In this document: piece by piece, positions 16,400 through 25,200 of the stretch
How the letters are laid out: the number at the start of each line of letters is the position of its first letter
How positions within the stretch are numbered: the stretch's first letter is position 1
Assembly (NCBI RefSeq): GCF_020551945.1
Contig: NZ_JAJBZH010000004.1
Location: forward strand, 399,795 to 463,794
DNA length: 64,000 nt
Direction: 5' to 3'
DNA from: Cellulosimicrobium marinum
GTDB taxonomy: Bacteria; Actinomycetota; Actinomycetes; Actinomycetales; Cellulomonadaceae
Notes under the pieces: generated by a model
Told to the model about the DNA's origin: nothing
The model's database searches: none
Seen by the model: the letters and a program-made list of their open reading frames with translations, nothing else
Translations under genes and position numbers: made by a program

Positions 16400-17884
16400 A
16401 TGTCACGACGCATCCTCCTGCGTGCCGCGAAGGACCCGTTCCACGCTCCCGTCGTCGAGGAGATGGTCCAGCGGGACCTCGTCGCCTCGAACACCGGCAA
16501 CCTGCTGTTCAGCGACTCGGCGTACCGGATGCTCAGCACGTCCGACGTCGAGGTCGTGACGAACGGACCGCGCCTCAACGGCGACCCCTCGCAGGCCGAC
16601 CGCATCAACGAGGAGTACGACGCGTTCGTCGTCCCGCTGGCCAACGCGTTCCGACCGGACTTCCTCCCGGCGCTGCGCCGCCTCACCAGGCTCATCGAGA
16701 AGCTGACGATCCCCGTGACGGTGCTCGGCGTCGGCGCGCAGACGGACCTCGACTACAGCCTCGAGGAGATGGCGCCGCTCGACGACGCGGTGCGCCGCTT
16801 CCTCACCGCGGTCCTCGACCGCTCGCCCTCGGTCGGCGTGCGCGGCGAGCTCACCGAGGCCTACGTCCGCAGCCTCGGCTTCTCGGACGTCGAGGTGATC
16901 GGCTGCCCGTCGATGTTCCTGCACGGCGCGGACCTCCAGGTGCGCCCGGTCGGCGAGCTCGGTCCGGACTCGCGGCTCGCGGTGTCGATCTCGAACTGGG
17001 TCGACGGCATCGGCGACCTCGTCATGGGGAACTACGCCCGGTACCCCGGGCTCACGTACTTCGCCCAGGAGACGCGCGACCTGCGGCTCATGTACTGGCG
17101 CGACGTCGCCGAGGCCGCAGCTGCGACGAACGACGTGCCCGACGTGCTCACGCACCCCCTCTTCGCGGAGGGCAGGACGGTCTTCCACCTGGGCACGGCG
17201 CCCTGGATCGAGGACCTGCGCGGCTACGACGCCGCGTTCGGCACGCGTATCCACGGCAACGTCGCCGCGCTGCTCGCGGGCACCCCGGGTTTCGTGCTGT
17301 GCCACGACTCGCGCACGCTCGAGCTCAGCCGGTACTTCGAGATCCCGCACGCGCGCATGACGGACGTCGCGCCCGGCACCGACGTCGCGGACCTCCTGCG
17401 CGACGCCGACTACGGGCCGCTCGTCGCGGGGCACGCGGAGCGGCTCGGCCGCATGACCGGGTACCTCGCCAAGCACGGCTTCGACACGGTCTTCTCGCCC
17501 GGCCAGGACGGCGGGGCGGCGTTCGACGAGCGCGTCGCGTCGATCGCGCACCCCGGCCCGGCCGAGGTGTGGGACGGGACGGCCGACGACGGGCTCGGGT
17601 ACCGCGTCGCGTGGCTCAAGGACGCGGACACGCGCACGAAGGAGCGGCTCGCGGAGCAGAACCGCAAGGTCGCGCAGCTCACGAAGACGGTCCGCACGCT
17701 CGAGAAGTCCGCGGCGCGCACCGACGCGCTCGAGAAGGAGCTCGAGCGGCTGCGCACGCGCACCGCCTCGCTCGAGAAGTCGGTGAAGCAGGTCAAGGCC
17801 GTGCAGGCGGTCCCGCTCGCGACGCGCGTGCGCCGGGGCGTCTCGACGCGCGCCCGGCGCGTGCTCCGGCTCGACCGGGACTGA
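16400..17884 (+). CDS. Polysaccharide pyruvyltransferase family protein
   Basis: Predicted transfer of pyruvate from phosphoenolpyruvate to a sugar of the cell-wall polymer as a ketal (CsaB-like family). The 494-aa protein has the family layout: an N-terminal Rossmann-like half, the central VTVLGVGAQTDLDY and SVGVRGELTEAYVRSLG (about 108-160), and the C-terminal AFGTRIHGNVAALLAGTPGFVL (from about 283), which carries the conserved RIHG and the following nucleotide-type helix. Residues about 410-475 form a coiled coil, and the last 20 residues are an Arg-rich helix (RRGVSTRARRVLRLDRD). Pyruvylated wall polymers can anchor SLH-domain proteins in other Gram-positives; no SLH protein is seen here. 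Confidence 0.82.
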   Translation: MSRRILLRAAKDPFHAPVVEEMVQRDLVASNTGNLLFSDSAYRMLSTSDVEVVTNGPRLNGDPSQADRINEEYDAFVVPLANAFRPDFLPALRRLTRLIEKLTIPVTVLGVGAQTDLDYSLEEMAPLDDAVRRFLTAVLDRSPSVGVRGELTEAYVRSLGFSDVEVIGCPSMFLHGADLQVRPVGELGPDSRLAVSISNWVDGIGDLVMGNYARYPGLTYFAQETRDLRLMYWRDVAEAAAATNDVPDVLTHPLFAEGRTVFHLGTAPWIEDLRGYDAAFGTRIHGNVAALLAGTPGFVLCHDSRTLELSRYFEIPHARMTDVAPGTDVADLLRDADYGPLVAGHAERLGRMTGYLAKHGFDTVFSPGQDGGAAFDERVASIAHPGPAEVWDGTADDGLGYRVAWLKDADTRTKERLAEQNRKVAQLTKTVRTLEKSAARTDALEKELERLRTRTASLEKSVKQVKAVQAVPLATRVRRGVSTRARRVLRLDRD

Positions 17885-17885
17885 G

Positions 17886-19814
17886 TCAGCGGCGCCCGCG
17901 CACCACGCGGGCGCCCGGCCCCCAGCGGACCACGGACACGCCCGGGTCGAGGTCGTGCGTGCCGAAGCGCAGGCGCAGGGGCCGCATCCCGACGAACACC
18001 GGCAGGTCGACCTCCAGGCGCGCGCCGCCCTCGTCGCCCACGAGGGCTGCGCCCACCTCCACCTCCTCCGGGCTGCGGCGGCGCAGCCGGGACTGCGCCG
18101 CGCGCAGCGCCGCGCCGCCGATCCCGCCGACGCGTGGGTCGCGCTCGGGCGGGGGCAGGAGCCAGGCGCTCGCGGGCGAGCGCGTGCGGCCGGCGACCTC
18201 GACGCCGTCGAGCGGGACGACGAGACGCGTCGGGCCGGTGAGCCGGGCGTCCGACCAGCGGGGCGTCGCCTGCCCGACGACGGTCCTCGCCGTCTGCCCG
18301 ACGTCGACGGTCAGGCGTCCCCGCGTGTTGGCGACCGGAACGACGCACGTGCCGTCGAGCAGGGCGGGTGACAGGCGCAGCGCCGCGCCGACGGGGCGGG
18401 TCCAGGACGCGCCCTCGAACGTCGTCTCGGCGTGGACGTCCCACAGGCCCGGTTCGAGCGGGCGCCCTCCGGCGAGCGTGCGGACGTCCGCCGCGGTGCT
18501 CCACTCGAGCGCGAGGCTCGCCTCGTCGCCGCCCTCGTCGACGAGGCGCGGGACGGTCGTGGTCGGAACCTCCCACGCGACGCGCGACGCGCGGTGCTGG
18601 ACGACGAGGCGCACACGCGCGCCGTCGAGGGCGGCCGCGGTCTCGTCGGCCCGGCCGCGCAGGGCCTGCTCGACGGCGCGGGGCAGCGTGCGGCGCGGCA
18701 CACCGTCGGTCACGCGGAACCGCGGCCCGGGAAAGTCGGGGCCGTGCCACGCGCTCGTCCCCCGCAGCACGAGGTCGCCGTCCGTCCATCGGCTGGAGAC
18801 GCACGTCGCGACCGCGTCCCAGCCGGCGTCGTGCCGGGCGAGGTCGCGCAGGGCCGTGCCCGCGCCGCTGCGGACCAGGCGCGCCGTCCGCCGGGAGCGG
18901 ACGTCCAAGAGCGGGTCGAGGCGCTCCGGGAGGAACGAGCCGACCACGTCGCGCACGGTGCGCACCACGGCGTCGCCACGTGACCGTGGGCGCTCGACGA
19001 GCTGCTCGTCGAGCCAGCTCAGGGCGCGTACGCGCACCTTGTCGGCCAGGATCGCGTCGCGCAGCCCCGCGAGCTCCGCGGCGTCGAGCCGCGCGCGCAC
19101 GTGCTCGAGCACGACCCGGACGTAGTGCCAGTACTCGGCGCTGTCGTCGGAGAAGTCGGTCGACCCGGTCGCGCCGCCGCGCCGCACCCAGTGGTAGACC
19201 GGCACCGACCCGAGCACGCCGACCCGCCGGGCGTGGCGGAGCACGTCGACGGCGAAGAGGTTGTCCTCCCACAGGTGGTGCGCCCGCTCCGGGAAGCGGA
19301 TCCCGTGCTCGCGCAGGAACGCGGTGCGGAAGAGCTTGTGGGGCGTCATGGGCGACAGGACGTCGGCGGGGAAGCCGTCCCGCTCGTGCACGGCGTCCGT
19401 TCCGTAGGTCGCGAGGCCCCAGGTCGCGCGGTTGGTGCGGACCTCCTTGGGGTTGAGCGCGTCGAGCGCGTGCTCGGTCGCGAAGGCGTGTGCGGCACGC
19501 AGCCCGTCAGGGAAGAGCGCGTCGTCGTGGTCCGCGAAGAGCACGTACTCGCCCTCGGCCAGGTCGACCCCGACGTTGCGTGGACGGCTCGGCCACCCCG
19601 ACGGCTCGATGCGCTCGACGCGCACGTTCGGCCGCGCCGCGGCGATCGCCCGCAGCCGGTCGGGGGTGTCGTCGGGCGAGCCGTCGTCGACGAAGAGCGT
19701 CTCGAACTCGTCGGCGGACAGCGTCTGGGCGTCGAGCGACGCGACGAGCCCGTCGAGCCCGGGGCCGGACCGGTACGTCGGGACGATGACCGTGACCTTG
19801 CGCACGACCACCAT
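17886..19814 (-). CDS. GT2 glycosyltransferase with TarS-like C-terminal region
   Basis: Predicted glycosyltransferase that decorates teichoic-acid-type polymer. The 642-aa protein has a GT-A domain (residues 4-230) with VTVIVPTYRSG, LFVDDGSPDDT (40-50) and the metal site ADHDD (94-98). The catalytic-region motif LWEDNLFAVDVL is near 190, as in TarS/TarP-type wall teichoic acid glycosyltransferases. The remaining 400 residues are a helical linker and then beta-rich domains, similar in layout to the TarS trimerisation region. The ATG at 19814 was chosen over one 36 bp upstream because it places the GT2 strand at the usual distance from the N-terminus. The gene end is 1 bp from that of the convergent pyruvyltransferase gene. 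Confidence 0.8.
   Translation of the reverse strand: MVVVRKVTVIVPTYRSGPGLDGLVASLDAQTLSADEFETLFVDDGSPDDTPDRLRAIAAARPNVRVERIEPSGWPSRPRNVGVDLAEGEYVLFADHDDALFPDGLRAAHAFATEHALDALNPKEVRTNRATWGLATYGTDAVHERDGFPADVLSPMTPHKLFRTAFLREHGIRFPERAHHLWEDNLFAVDVLRHARRVGVLGSVPVYHWVRRGGATGSTDFSDDSAEYWHYVRVVLEHVRARLDAAELAGLRDAILADKVRVRALSWLDEQLVERPRSRGDAVVRTVRDVVGSFLPERLDPLLDVRSRRTARLVRSGAGTALRDLARHDAGWDAVATCVSSRWTDGDLVLRGTSAWHGPDFPGPRFRVTDGVPRRTLPRAVEQALRGRADETAAALDGARVRLVVQHRASRVAWEVPTTTVPRLVDEGGDEASLALEWSTAADVRTLAGGRPLEPGLWDVHAETTFEGASWTRPVGAALRLSPALLDGTCVVPVANTRGRLTVDVGQTARTVVGQATPRWSDARLTGPTRLVVPLDGVEVAGRTRSPASAWLLPPPERDPRVGGIGGAALRAAQSRLRRRSPEEVEVGAALVGDEGGARLEVDLPVFVGMRPLRLRFGTHDLDPGVSVVRWGPGARVVRGRR
17891..17915. 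terminator. Bidirectional terminator hairpin at convergent gene ends
   Basis: A perfect 10-bp stem (GGCGCCCGCG / CGCGGGCGCC) with a 5-nt loop lies just after the pyruvyltransferase stop and inside the last codons of the facing glycosyltransferase gene. Confidence 0.55.
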
Positions 19815-19850
19815 CCTGACCCGGCCCGGGCGCCCGGGCACGGCCGACAC

Positions 19851-21812
19851 TCAGACGACGGTGAGCCTCACCACCGCGCTCGTGGCCCGCGCGACGTTCG
19901 CGGACGAGCCCGCGTACACGGCCTTGACCGAGCGCGTGCCGGTCGTCGCGTACCGCGGCAGCGCCACGGTGAACGTCCCGCGGTGGGCCGCGGTGAGCTT
20001 CACGGTCTTGATCCGCGTCGAGCCCACGTAGACGCTCGTGTTCCCCGTCGGGTTGGTGACGCCCGGGACGGAGACCTTCACGGTCGCCTTCGCCGAGGTC
20101 CCCGCGGGCACGCGGGTCGGGGAGACGCTCAGGGCGACCGTGGACCGCGCCGGGGACACGGTGACCGACGTCGCGCCGGAGACGGTGCGCAGCGCGACGT
20201 CCGGGTCGGCCGGCGTGAAGACGGCCTTGAACGCGTGCGTGCCGGCTCCGAGCGTGCGGGGCAGGGCGAGCGAGACCGTGCCCGCCGAGGTCCCGCTCGT
20301 CGGGACCGTCACGGCGCCGAGGCGCGTGGTGCCCTCCTTGAACGTGATCGTGCCCGCCGGGATCGTCCCGTCGACCGCGCCGAGGGTCGCGCGCAGCGTC
20401 GCGACCGACGAGCTGCGGTAGGTCTGCGTGGACTTGCTCGCCGTGAGGGTGACCGGGGGAGCGGCCCGCACGACCACCCGGACGTCGGCGACCGGCGCGA
20501 CGCCCGTGCCGACGGCGCTCGCGGTGAGGGTGAGCGCTCCGGTCGAGGTCGTGAAGCTGCGGCCGGCCGGGAGGAACGAGGTGCGTCCGGAGGGTGTGCC
20601 CTGCGGCAGGAGGACCTGCTCGTTCTTGAAGGCGTCCGCCGAGTCGGCGGGGGCGAGCCGCACGACGCGGACGCCGTCGCCGAACCGCAGCGGCAGGCCC
20701 TGCGACGTGAGGTCGACCGCGTGGCCGGGCCAGGGCGCGGACGACTGGCGGAACTCGACGTAGTAGCGCGAGCGCGAGACGGGGTCGACGACGCTGATCG
20801 CCTGGGTCCCCGTAGGGGACCCGAGCGGCGAGAGCCGGACCGTGCGGGTGCCGTAGCCCGGCGACGTCAGGTGGTCCTTGTGCACGCCGAGCCGCGTGCG
20901 GCCGGGGGAGGAGAGGGCCGGCACGCCGACGTTCGGCGCGAGCGCGGTGCCCATGACGTCGTACGAGTCGACGTACGAGTAGTTGAAGCAGTCCGACGGG
21001 AACCGCGTGAGGTTCGGGTCGGGGCGGTTGCCGTCGCACCACACGGTGCCCGCGTGCTGGAGGCCCAGGTTGTGGCCGAGCTCGTGCGCGAGCGTGTGGG
21101 CACCGTCGGAGAGCTGGGCCGCGGTCCGCCCGCCGTACAGGCCGAAGACGATCCCGCCGTGGCTCGTGCTCGCCGTCGGGGGCACGGACCCGAGGCCGAG
21201 CGTGCCGGCGCACGTCGTCTCGCCGAGGTCGCTCCCGCGGTAGGGGGCGAGGACGACGAAGTGCTCGCGCTGCGCGGGGCCCGCGGTCTCGCTCTCGATC
21301 CAGTCCGTGCCGTAGCGCGACGCGCCCGCGCGGTCCCAGATGTCGAGGATGTCGTCGACGGTGGCGCAGCGCGCCCCCGCGTACCGGAAGCGGGTGAGGC
21401 TCGCGACGGTCGTGCTCACGGCGCCGTCCGACTGGTCGATCCAGTAGTCGTGCACCTCGTCGGTGAGAGCCGTCGCCTGCGCGTCGGTGATCCAGCCGCC
21501 GCTCGGCTTGCCGGTGCCGTCGGCCCAGCCCGGGTCCAGCAGGACGACGTGCAGCGCGTGCACCGTCGGATCGGCGAGGGAGCGGAGGGCCGAGCGACGC
21601 TCCGACTGCGGGGACTCGTACGCGAACGCCTCGTGGTCGACGACGACGTCAGGCCCGGGTGCGGGGGTCGGTGCCGAGAGGGTCGTGGCGCCCGTGGCGG
21701 GCGAGACGAGCCCTGTCACGACGAGCGCGGCCGTCACGAGCGACGCGAACGTCGTGCGTCGACGGCTGCCGGTCGGGCGCCCTCGGCGGGCAGGTCGGAC
21801 GTGTGGGTGCAC
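19851..21812 (-). CDS. Secreted zinc metalloprotease (gametolysin-like) with Ig-like domains
   Basis: Extracellular protease of 653 aa. From GTG 21812, preceded by AAGGGGGA, it begins with an Arg-rich n-region, a hydrophobic core (about 24-34) and a signal peptidase site near SPATGA. The catalytic zinc site HELGHNLGLQH is at 243-253, and the Met-turn YDVMG lies about 30 residues on, a metzincin pattern closest to gametolysin-type (M11) enzymes. Four cysteines around the active site could form disulfides. From about residue 420 there are two or three Ig-like (Big_3-type) domains, with repeated TITFKEG and TSVYVGST-type strands. A frame extension to 21950 is rejected because it would bury the signal peptide. 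Substrate unknown. Confidence 0.82.
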   Translation of the reverse strand: MHPHVRPARRGRPTGSRRRTTFASLVTAALVVTGLVSPATGATTLSAPTPAPGPDVVVDHEAFAYESPQSERRSALRSLADPTVHALHVVLLDPGWADGTGKPSGGWITDAQATALTDEVHDYWIDQSDGAVSTTVASLTRFRYAGARCATVDDILDIWDRAGASRYGTDWIESETAGPAQREHFVVLAPYRGSDLGETTCAGTLGLGSVPPTASTSHGGIVFGLYGGRTAAQLSDGAHTLAHELGHNLGLQHAGTVWCDGNRPDPNLTRFPSDCFNYSYVDSYDVMGTALAPNVGVPALSSPGRTRLGVHKDHLTSPGYGTRTVRLSPLGSPTGTQAISVVDPVSRSRYYVEFRQSSAPWPGHAVDLTSQGLPLRFGDGVRVVRLAPADSADAFKNEQVLLPQGTPSGRTSFLPAGRSFTTSTGALTLTASAVGTGVAPVADVRVVVRAAPPVTLTASKSTQTYRSSSVATLRATLGAVDGTIPAGTITFKEGTTRLGAVTVPTSGTSAGTVSLALPRTLGAGTHAFKAVFTPADPDVALRTVSGATSVTVSPARSTVALSVSPTRVPAGTSAKATVKVSVPGVTNPTGNTSVYVGSTRIKTVKLTAAHRGTFTVALPRYATTGTRSVKAVYAGSSANVARATSAVVRLTVV

Positions 21813-22116
21813 GGGTCCCCCTTGGCGACGGGTCCCGGGACGGGACGGTGCGACGAACGGTAGTGCACCCGAGGGCTCCGGTGCCTCCAGGAGGGAGCGG
21901 CGGCCGGGACCGCGGTGCGGAGGGCGGCGGGTGAATTCTTGATCGCCCACCGCGGACCGACACCTCGCTGACCGTTGCGAACGCGCGCGAGCGCGCGCGG
22001 GAGCGTGCTCGGGGGCGTCGAAGGAAGGTCACCGGGATGAACTCCAGACGCCGGGGGTGCCCTACCCTTCGGTTGCGTCGATCACGGTGGTCGCACGCGT
22101 CGACCCTGGAGCCGAC

Positions 22117-24078
22117 ATGACCGTCTTCCACTCCTCCGCCCGCTTCACCGCGCTCGTCGCGGCGTCGATCGCCGGCTCGGTCGTGCTGGCCCCGCTCGTG
22201 GCCGTCCCGGCGTCCGCGACCGTCGCGACCCTCACCGTCGCCGCCGCGGGCCCCGCCGCGACGGTTGACGAGCCGCGCGCCGTGGTCGCGCCCGACGCCC
22301 CGCCCGCGCTCGACGGCGTCGCGCGCGTCGGCGGGTCCGTGAGCGTCGCCACGGGAGCGTGGCTCCCGGACGACGTCGCCCTGACGGTCGCGTGGTTCGC
22401 GGACGGGACGAGGATCCAGGACTCGGACGTCTCGCTCGTCCTCGCCCCGGAGCTTGCGGGCGCCGTCCTGCACGCCGAGGTCACCGGCGCGCTCGCGGAC
22501 GAGGGGTCGGTCCCCGTGACGGTCGCGTCGGAGACTGTCGTCGTGGAGCCCGGCGAGATCGTCGGCAGCGCCCCGACGGTGACTGGGGCCGCCGTCGTCG
22601 GGACGACCCTGCGCGCCGACGCCGCGTGGTCGCCGGGGACGGTGACATACCGCTGGACGCGCGACGGCGCCCCGGTCGACGGCGCAACCTCCCCCGAGTA
22701 CACCGTGACCGCCGCCGACCTCGGCGCGCGCCTCGCGGTGACCGTCACCGCGCAGGCCGACGGCTACGCCACCCGCGTCGAGAGCTCGGCCGTGACGGCG
22801 CCCGTCACCGGTGTCCTGTCCGGCGCTCTGCCCCTCGTCACGGGGGTCGCGTCGGTCGGTTCGACGCTCACGGCCCAGCCCGGGTCGTGGTCCGTCTCCG
22901 CTGCACTCGGCTACCAGTGGACCCGCGACGGCGTCGCGATCGACGGCGCCACCGCGCGCACCTACGTCCCCGTGCCGGGTGACTTGGGGACGCAGATCGC
23001 GGTCGTCGTCACCGGTAGCGCGGCGCACCACCCCGACCTCGTCCGCACGAGCACGGCCGTCACGATCGTCGCGGGGACGTTCTCGGCACCCGCGCCGAGG
23101 ATCTCGGGGACAGCGCAGGTGGGCAAGAAGGTCACGGCGTTGTCGGGGACGTGGTCGCCGACCGCATCGCTGGCGTACCAGTGGAAGGTGGACGGCAGGG
23201 CGATCACGGGGGCGACGTCGTCCTCGTACACGCTGCCGGCGAGCGTGCACGGCAGGAAGATCACGGTCACGGTGACCGGGACCGCGGACGGCTACGCGAC
23301 GTCCAGCGTGGCGAGCGCCGCGGTGACCGTCGCAGCGGGGGCGTTCTCGGCGCCGGCGCCGGCGGTCTCGGGGACGGTCCAGGTCGGCAGGCGGCTGACG
23401 GCGTCCGCGGGCACGTGGTCGCCGAAGGCGTCGTTGGCGTACCAGTGGCGGGCGAACGGGGCGGCGATCAAGGGCGCGACGTCGTCGTCCTACACGCTGC
23501 CCGCGAGCGCGCACGGCAAGAGGATCACCGTCACGGTGACCGGTCGGGCGACGGGCTACGCGACGAAGAGCGTGACGAGCCGGGCGACCGCCACCGTCGT
23601 GAAGCCGTTCAGCCGGACGGCCACCCCGAGGATCACCGGCACCGCCCAGGTCGGCAAGACCCTCACGGTGTCCCCGGGGACATGGTCGCCGAAGCCGTCG
23701 TTCTCCTACCAGTGGAAGGTCAACGGGCGCGCGGTCTCGGGCGCGACGTCGTCCACGTACAGGGTCCGGACCGCCGACAAGGGCAAGCGCATCACCGTGA
23801 CGGTCACCGCCCGGCGCTCCTCGTATGTGACCGCCTCGCGCACGAGCGCGGCGACCGCGGCGGTGAAGGCCGCCCCGCGGCCGAGCCGGACGACTCCGGT
23901 CAACAACGGGTGGGACTGCCCGTCCTGGGCCCCGATCAAGGGGAACCGCTCGAGCAGCGGCGACTGGATCTACCACGTCCCGGGCGGTCGGTGGTACGAC
24001 CGGACGAAGCCCGAGGAGTGCTTCGGCTCGACCGCCGCCGCGAGGGCTGCGGGCTATCGCCCCTCGAAGAACGGCTGA
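22117..24078 (+). CDS. Secreted protein with six Ig-like tandem repeats and a C-terminal Cys module
   Basis: A 653-aa secreted protein. ATG 22117 follows GGAG at 5 nt; a signal peptide runs to about residue 33 (VPASA). Six repeats of about 85 residues begin near 62, 151, 237, 325, 412 and 502, with the core pattern VGxxLTAxxGTWSPxxxxxYQWxxDGxxIxGATSxxYT and an end like GKRITVTVTGxADGYAT. They look like bacterial Ig-like stalk modules. The C-terminus (about 597-653) has two Cys and reads WDCPSWAPIKGN...GGRWYDRTKPEECF...AAGYRPSK, resembling the short module NCBI calls a sunset domain, which often caps actinobacterial secreted proteins. No enzymatic domain is seen, so it may be an adhesin or surface scaffold. 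Confidence 0.78.
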   Translation: MTVFHSSARFTALVAASIAGSVVLAPLVAVPASATVATLTVAAAGPAATVDEPRAVVAPDAPPALDGVARVGGSVSVATGAWLPDDVALTVAWFADGTRIQDSDVSLVLAPELAGAVLHAEVTGALADEGSVPVTVASETVVVEPGEIVGSAPTVTGAAVVGTTLRADAAWSPGTVTYRWTRDGAPVDGATSPEYTVTAADLGARLAVTVTAQADGYATRVESSAVTAPVTGVLSGALPLVTGVASVGSTLTAQPGSWSVSAALGYQWTRDGVAIDGATARTYVPVPGDLGTQIAVVVTGSAAHHPDLVRTSTAVTIVAGTFSAPAPRISGTAQVGKKVTALSGTWSPTASLAYQWKVDGRAITGATSSSYTLPASVHGRKITVTVTGTADGYATSSVASAAVTVAAGAFSAPAPAVSGTVQVGRRLTASAGTWSPKASLAYQWRANGAAIKGATSSSYTLPASAHGKRITVTVTGRATGYATKSVTSRATATVVKPFSRTATPRITGTAQVGKTLTVSPGTWSPKPSFSYQWKVNGRAVSGATSSTYRVRTADKGKRITVTVTARRSSYVTASRTSAATAAVKAAPRPSRTTPVNNGWDCPSWAPIKGNRSSSGDWIYHVPGGRWYDRTKPEECFGSTAAARAAGYRPSKNG

Positions 24079-24101
24079 TCCCCGGCACGTGCAGCAGGAC
24101 G

Positions 24102-24139
24102 GCGGTGGGCCGGCACCCGAACGGGTACCGGCCCGCCGC
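24102..24139. terminator. Long hairpin between convergent genes
   Basis: A 17-bp stem with a GAAC loop and two A/G mismatches lies between the Ig-repeat gene and the convergent substrate-binding protein gene. Because one strand's RNA can pair G-U at those places, it should work as a two-way terminator. Confidence 0.65.
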
Positions 24140-24165
24140 TGTGCGTCCTGGCGTCGCGCTGCGGG

Positions 24166-25107
24166 TCAGACGCCCGCGGCATCCTTGAGGTCGTCGACGA
24201 ACGTCGGGTTCGCCTCGAGCCACGCGTCGACGGCGGCGCTCTCGTCGGCGTACTCGTCGGAGTTGAACATCATGTTCTCGAGCGAGAACAGCTGCTCGTC
24301 GTCCAGCTCGAACGCGCCGACGAGCTGGGTGAGCGTCGGGTAGCGGTCCTCGAAGTCCTTCGTGCCCCAGACGTGGATCTCCTCGGCCTCGCCGAGCGCC
24401 CCGTCGGGGTCCTCCAGGTCGCGGACGGGGAACTCGTCGTAGGCCCAGTGGGGGCGCCACAGGGTGACGGCGACGTTCTCGCCGGCGTCGGTCTTGCCCT
24501 TGAGCTCGGCGAGCATCGCGGGGGTGGACGAGATGGAGTAGTCCATGCCCTCCAGGCCGTAGGTCGGGATGACCTCCTCCTGGGTGATCTTCGTCAGTCC
24601 GGCGCCCGCCTCGATGCCCACGAGCTTGTTGTCGTACTCGTCGGCCATGGCGGCGAGGTCCTCGAGGGACTGGGCGGGGGAGTCCTCGTTCACCGCGATG
24701 GTGAGCTTGGCGTCGTCGTACCAGTGGCCGAGGTCGGTGACCTCGTCGCCGTACTCCTCCTCGTAGGAGGCGTGGGTGTAGGGCAGCCAGACGTCGAACG
24801 TGATGTCGAAGTCGCCGCCGGCGAGGCCGGTGTAGATGACGCCGACGTCGGCGGTCTGCATCTCGACGTCGTAGCCCTCCTCCTCGAGGACGGCCTGCCA
24901 CAGGTGGGAGACGGCGATGCCCTCGTCCCAGCCGGAGGGGACGCCGATGGAGACCGAGGTCTCGTCCTCGCCGGTCGAGGCGGTGTCGTCGGAGCCGGTG
25001 CCGGAGTCGGAGCCGCAGGCGGTGAGGCCCAGGCCGAGGACGGCGGCGGTGGCGACGGCAGCGGTGCGGCGTCGGGTGGTGGTGCGGGTGGTGCGTGCGG
25101 GGGACAT
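24166..25107 (-). CDS. proX: Glycine betaine/proline ABC transporter substrate-binding lipoprotein
   Basis: Extracytoplasmic binding lipoprotein of an osmoprotectant importer, 313 aa. It has a twin-Arg-flanked signal and lipobox LTAC with the lipidated cysteine C31, followed by an acidic Ser/Gly/Asp linker. The OpuAC-type fold starts near residue 48 (VSIGVPSGWDEGIA). Family landmarks with aromatic ligand-binding residues are DVWLPYTH (about 105) and LWRPHWAYDEFPV (about 210). GAGGAAGGA precedes the ATG at 25107. It is the third gene of the operon, 93 bp after the permease. Betaine, proline betaine or another quaternary amine is likely; the exact ligand is not resolvable. Confidence 0.88.
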   Translation of the reverse strand: MSPARTTRTTTRRRTAAVATAAVLGLGLTACGSDSGTGSDDTASTGEDETSVSIGVPSGWDEGIAVSHLWQAVLEEEGYDVEMQTADVGVIYTGLAGGDFDITFDVWLPYTHASYEEEYGDEVTDLGHWYDDAKLTIAVNEDSPAQSLEDLAAMADEYDNKLVGIEAGAGLTKITQEEVIPTYGLEGMDYSISSTPAMLAELKGKTDAGENVAVTLWRPHWAYDEFPVRDLEDPDGALGEAEEIHVWGTKDFEDRYPTLTQLVGAFELDDEQLFSLENMMFNSDEYADESAAVDAWLEANPTFVDDLKDAAGV

Positions 25108-25200
25108 GCGTTCCTTCCTCGGGCCCGTGGGGGCCCTGGGTGGGGGTTCTTCTGCCCGACGGCGGGGGCCGGGCGGGTGCGGGCTCGGCGGCCCGGTCGG

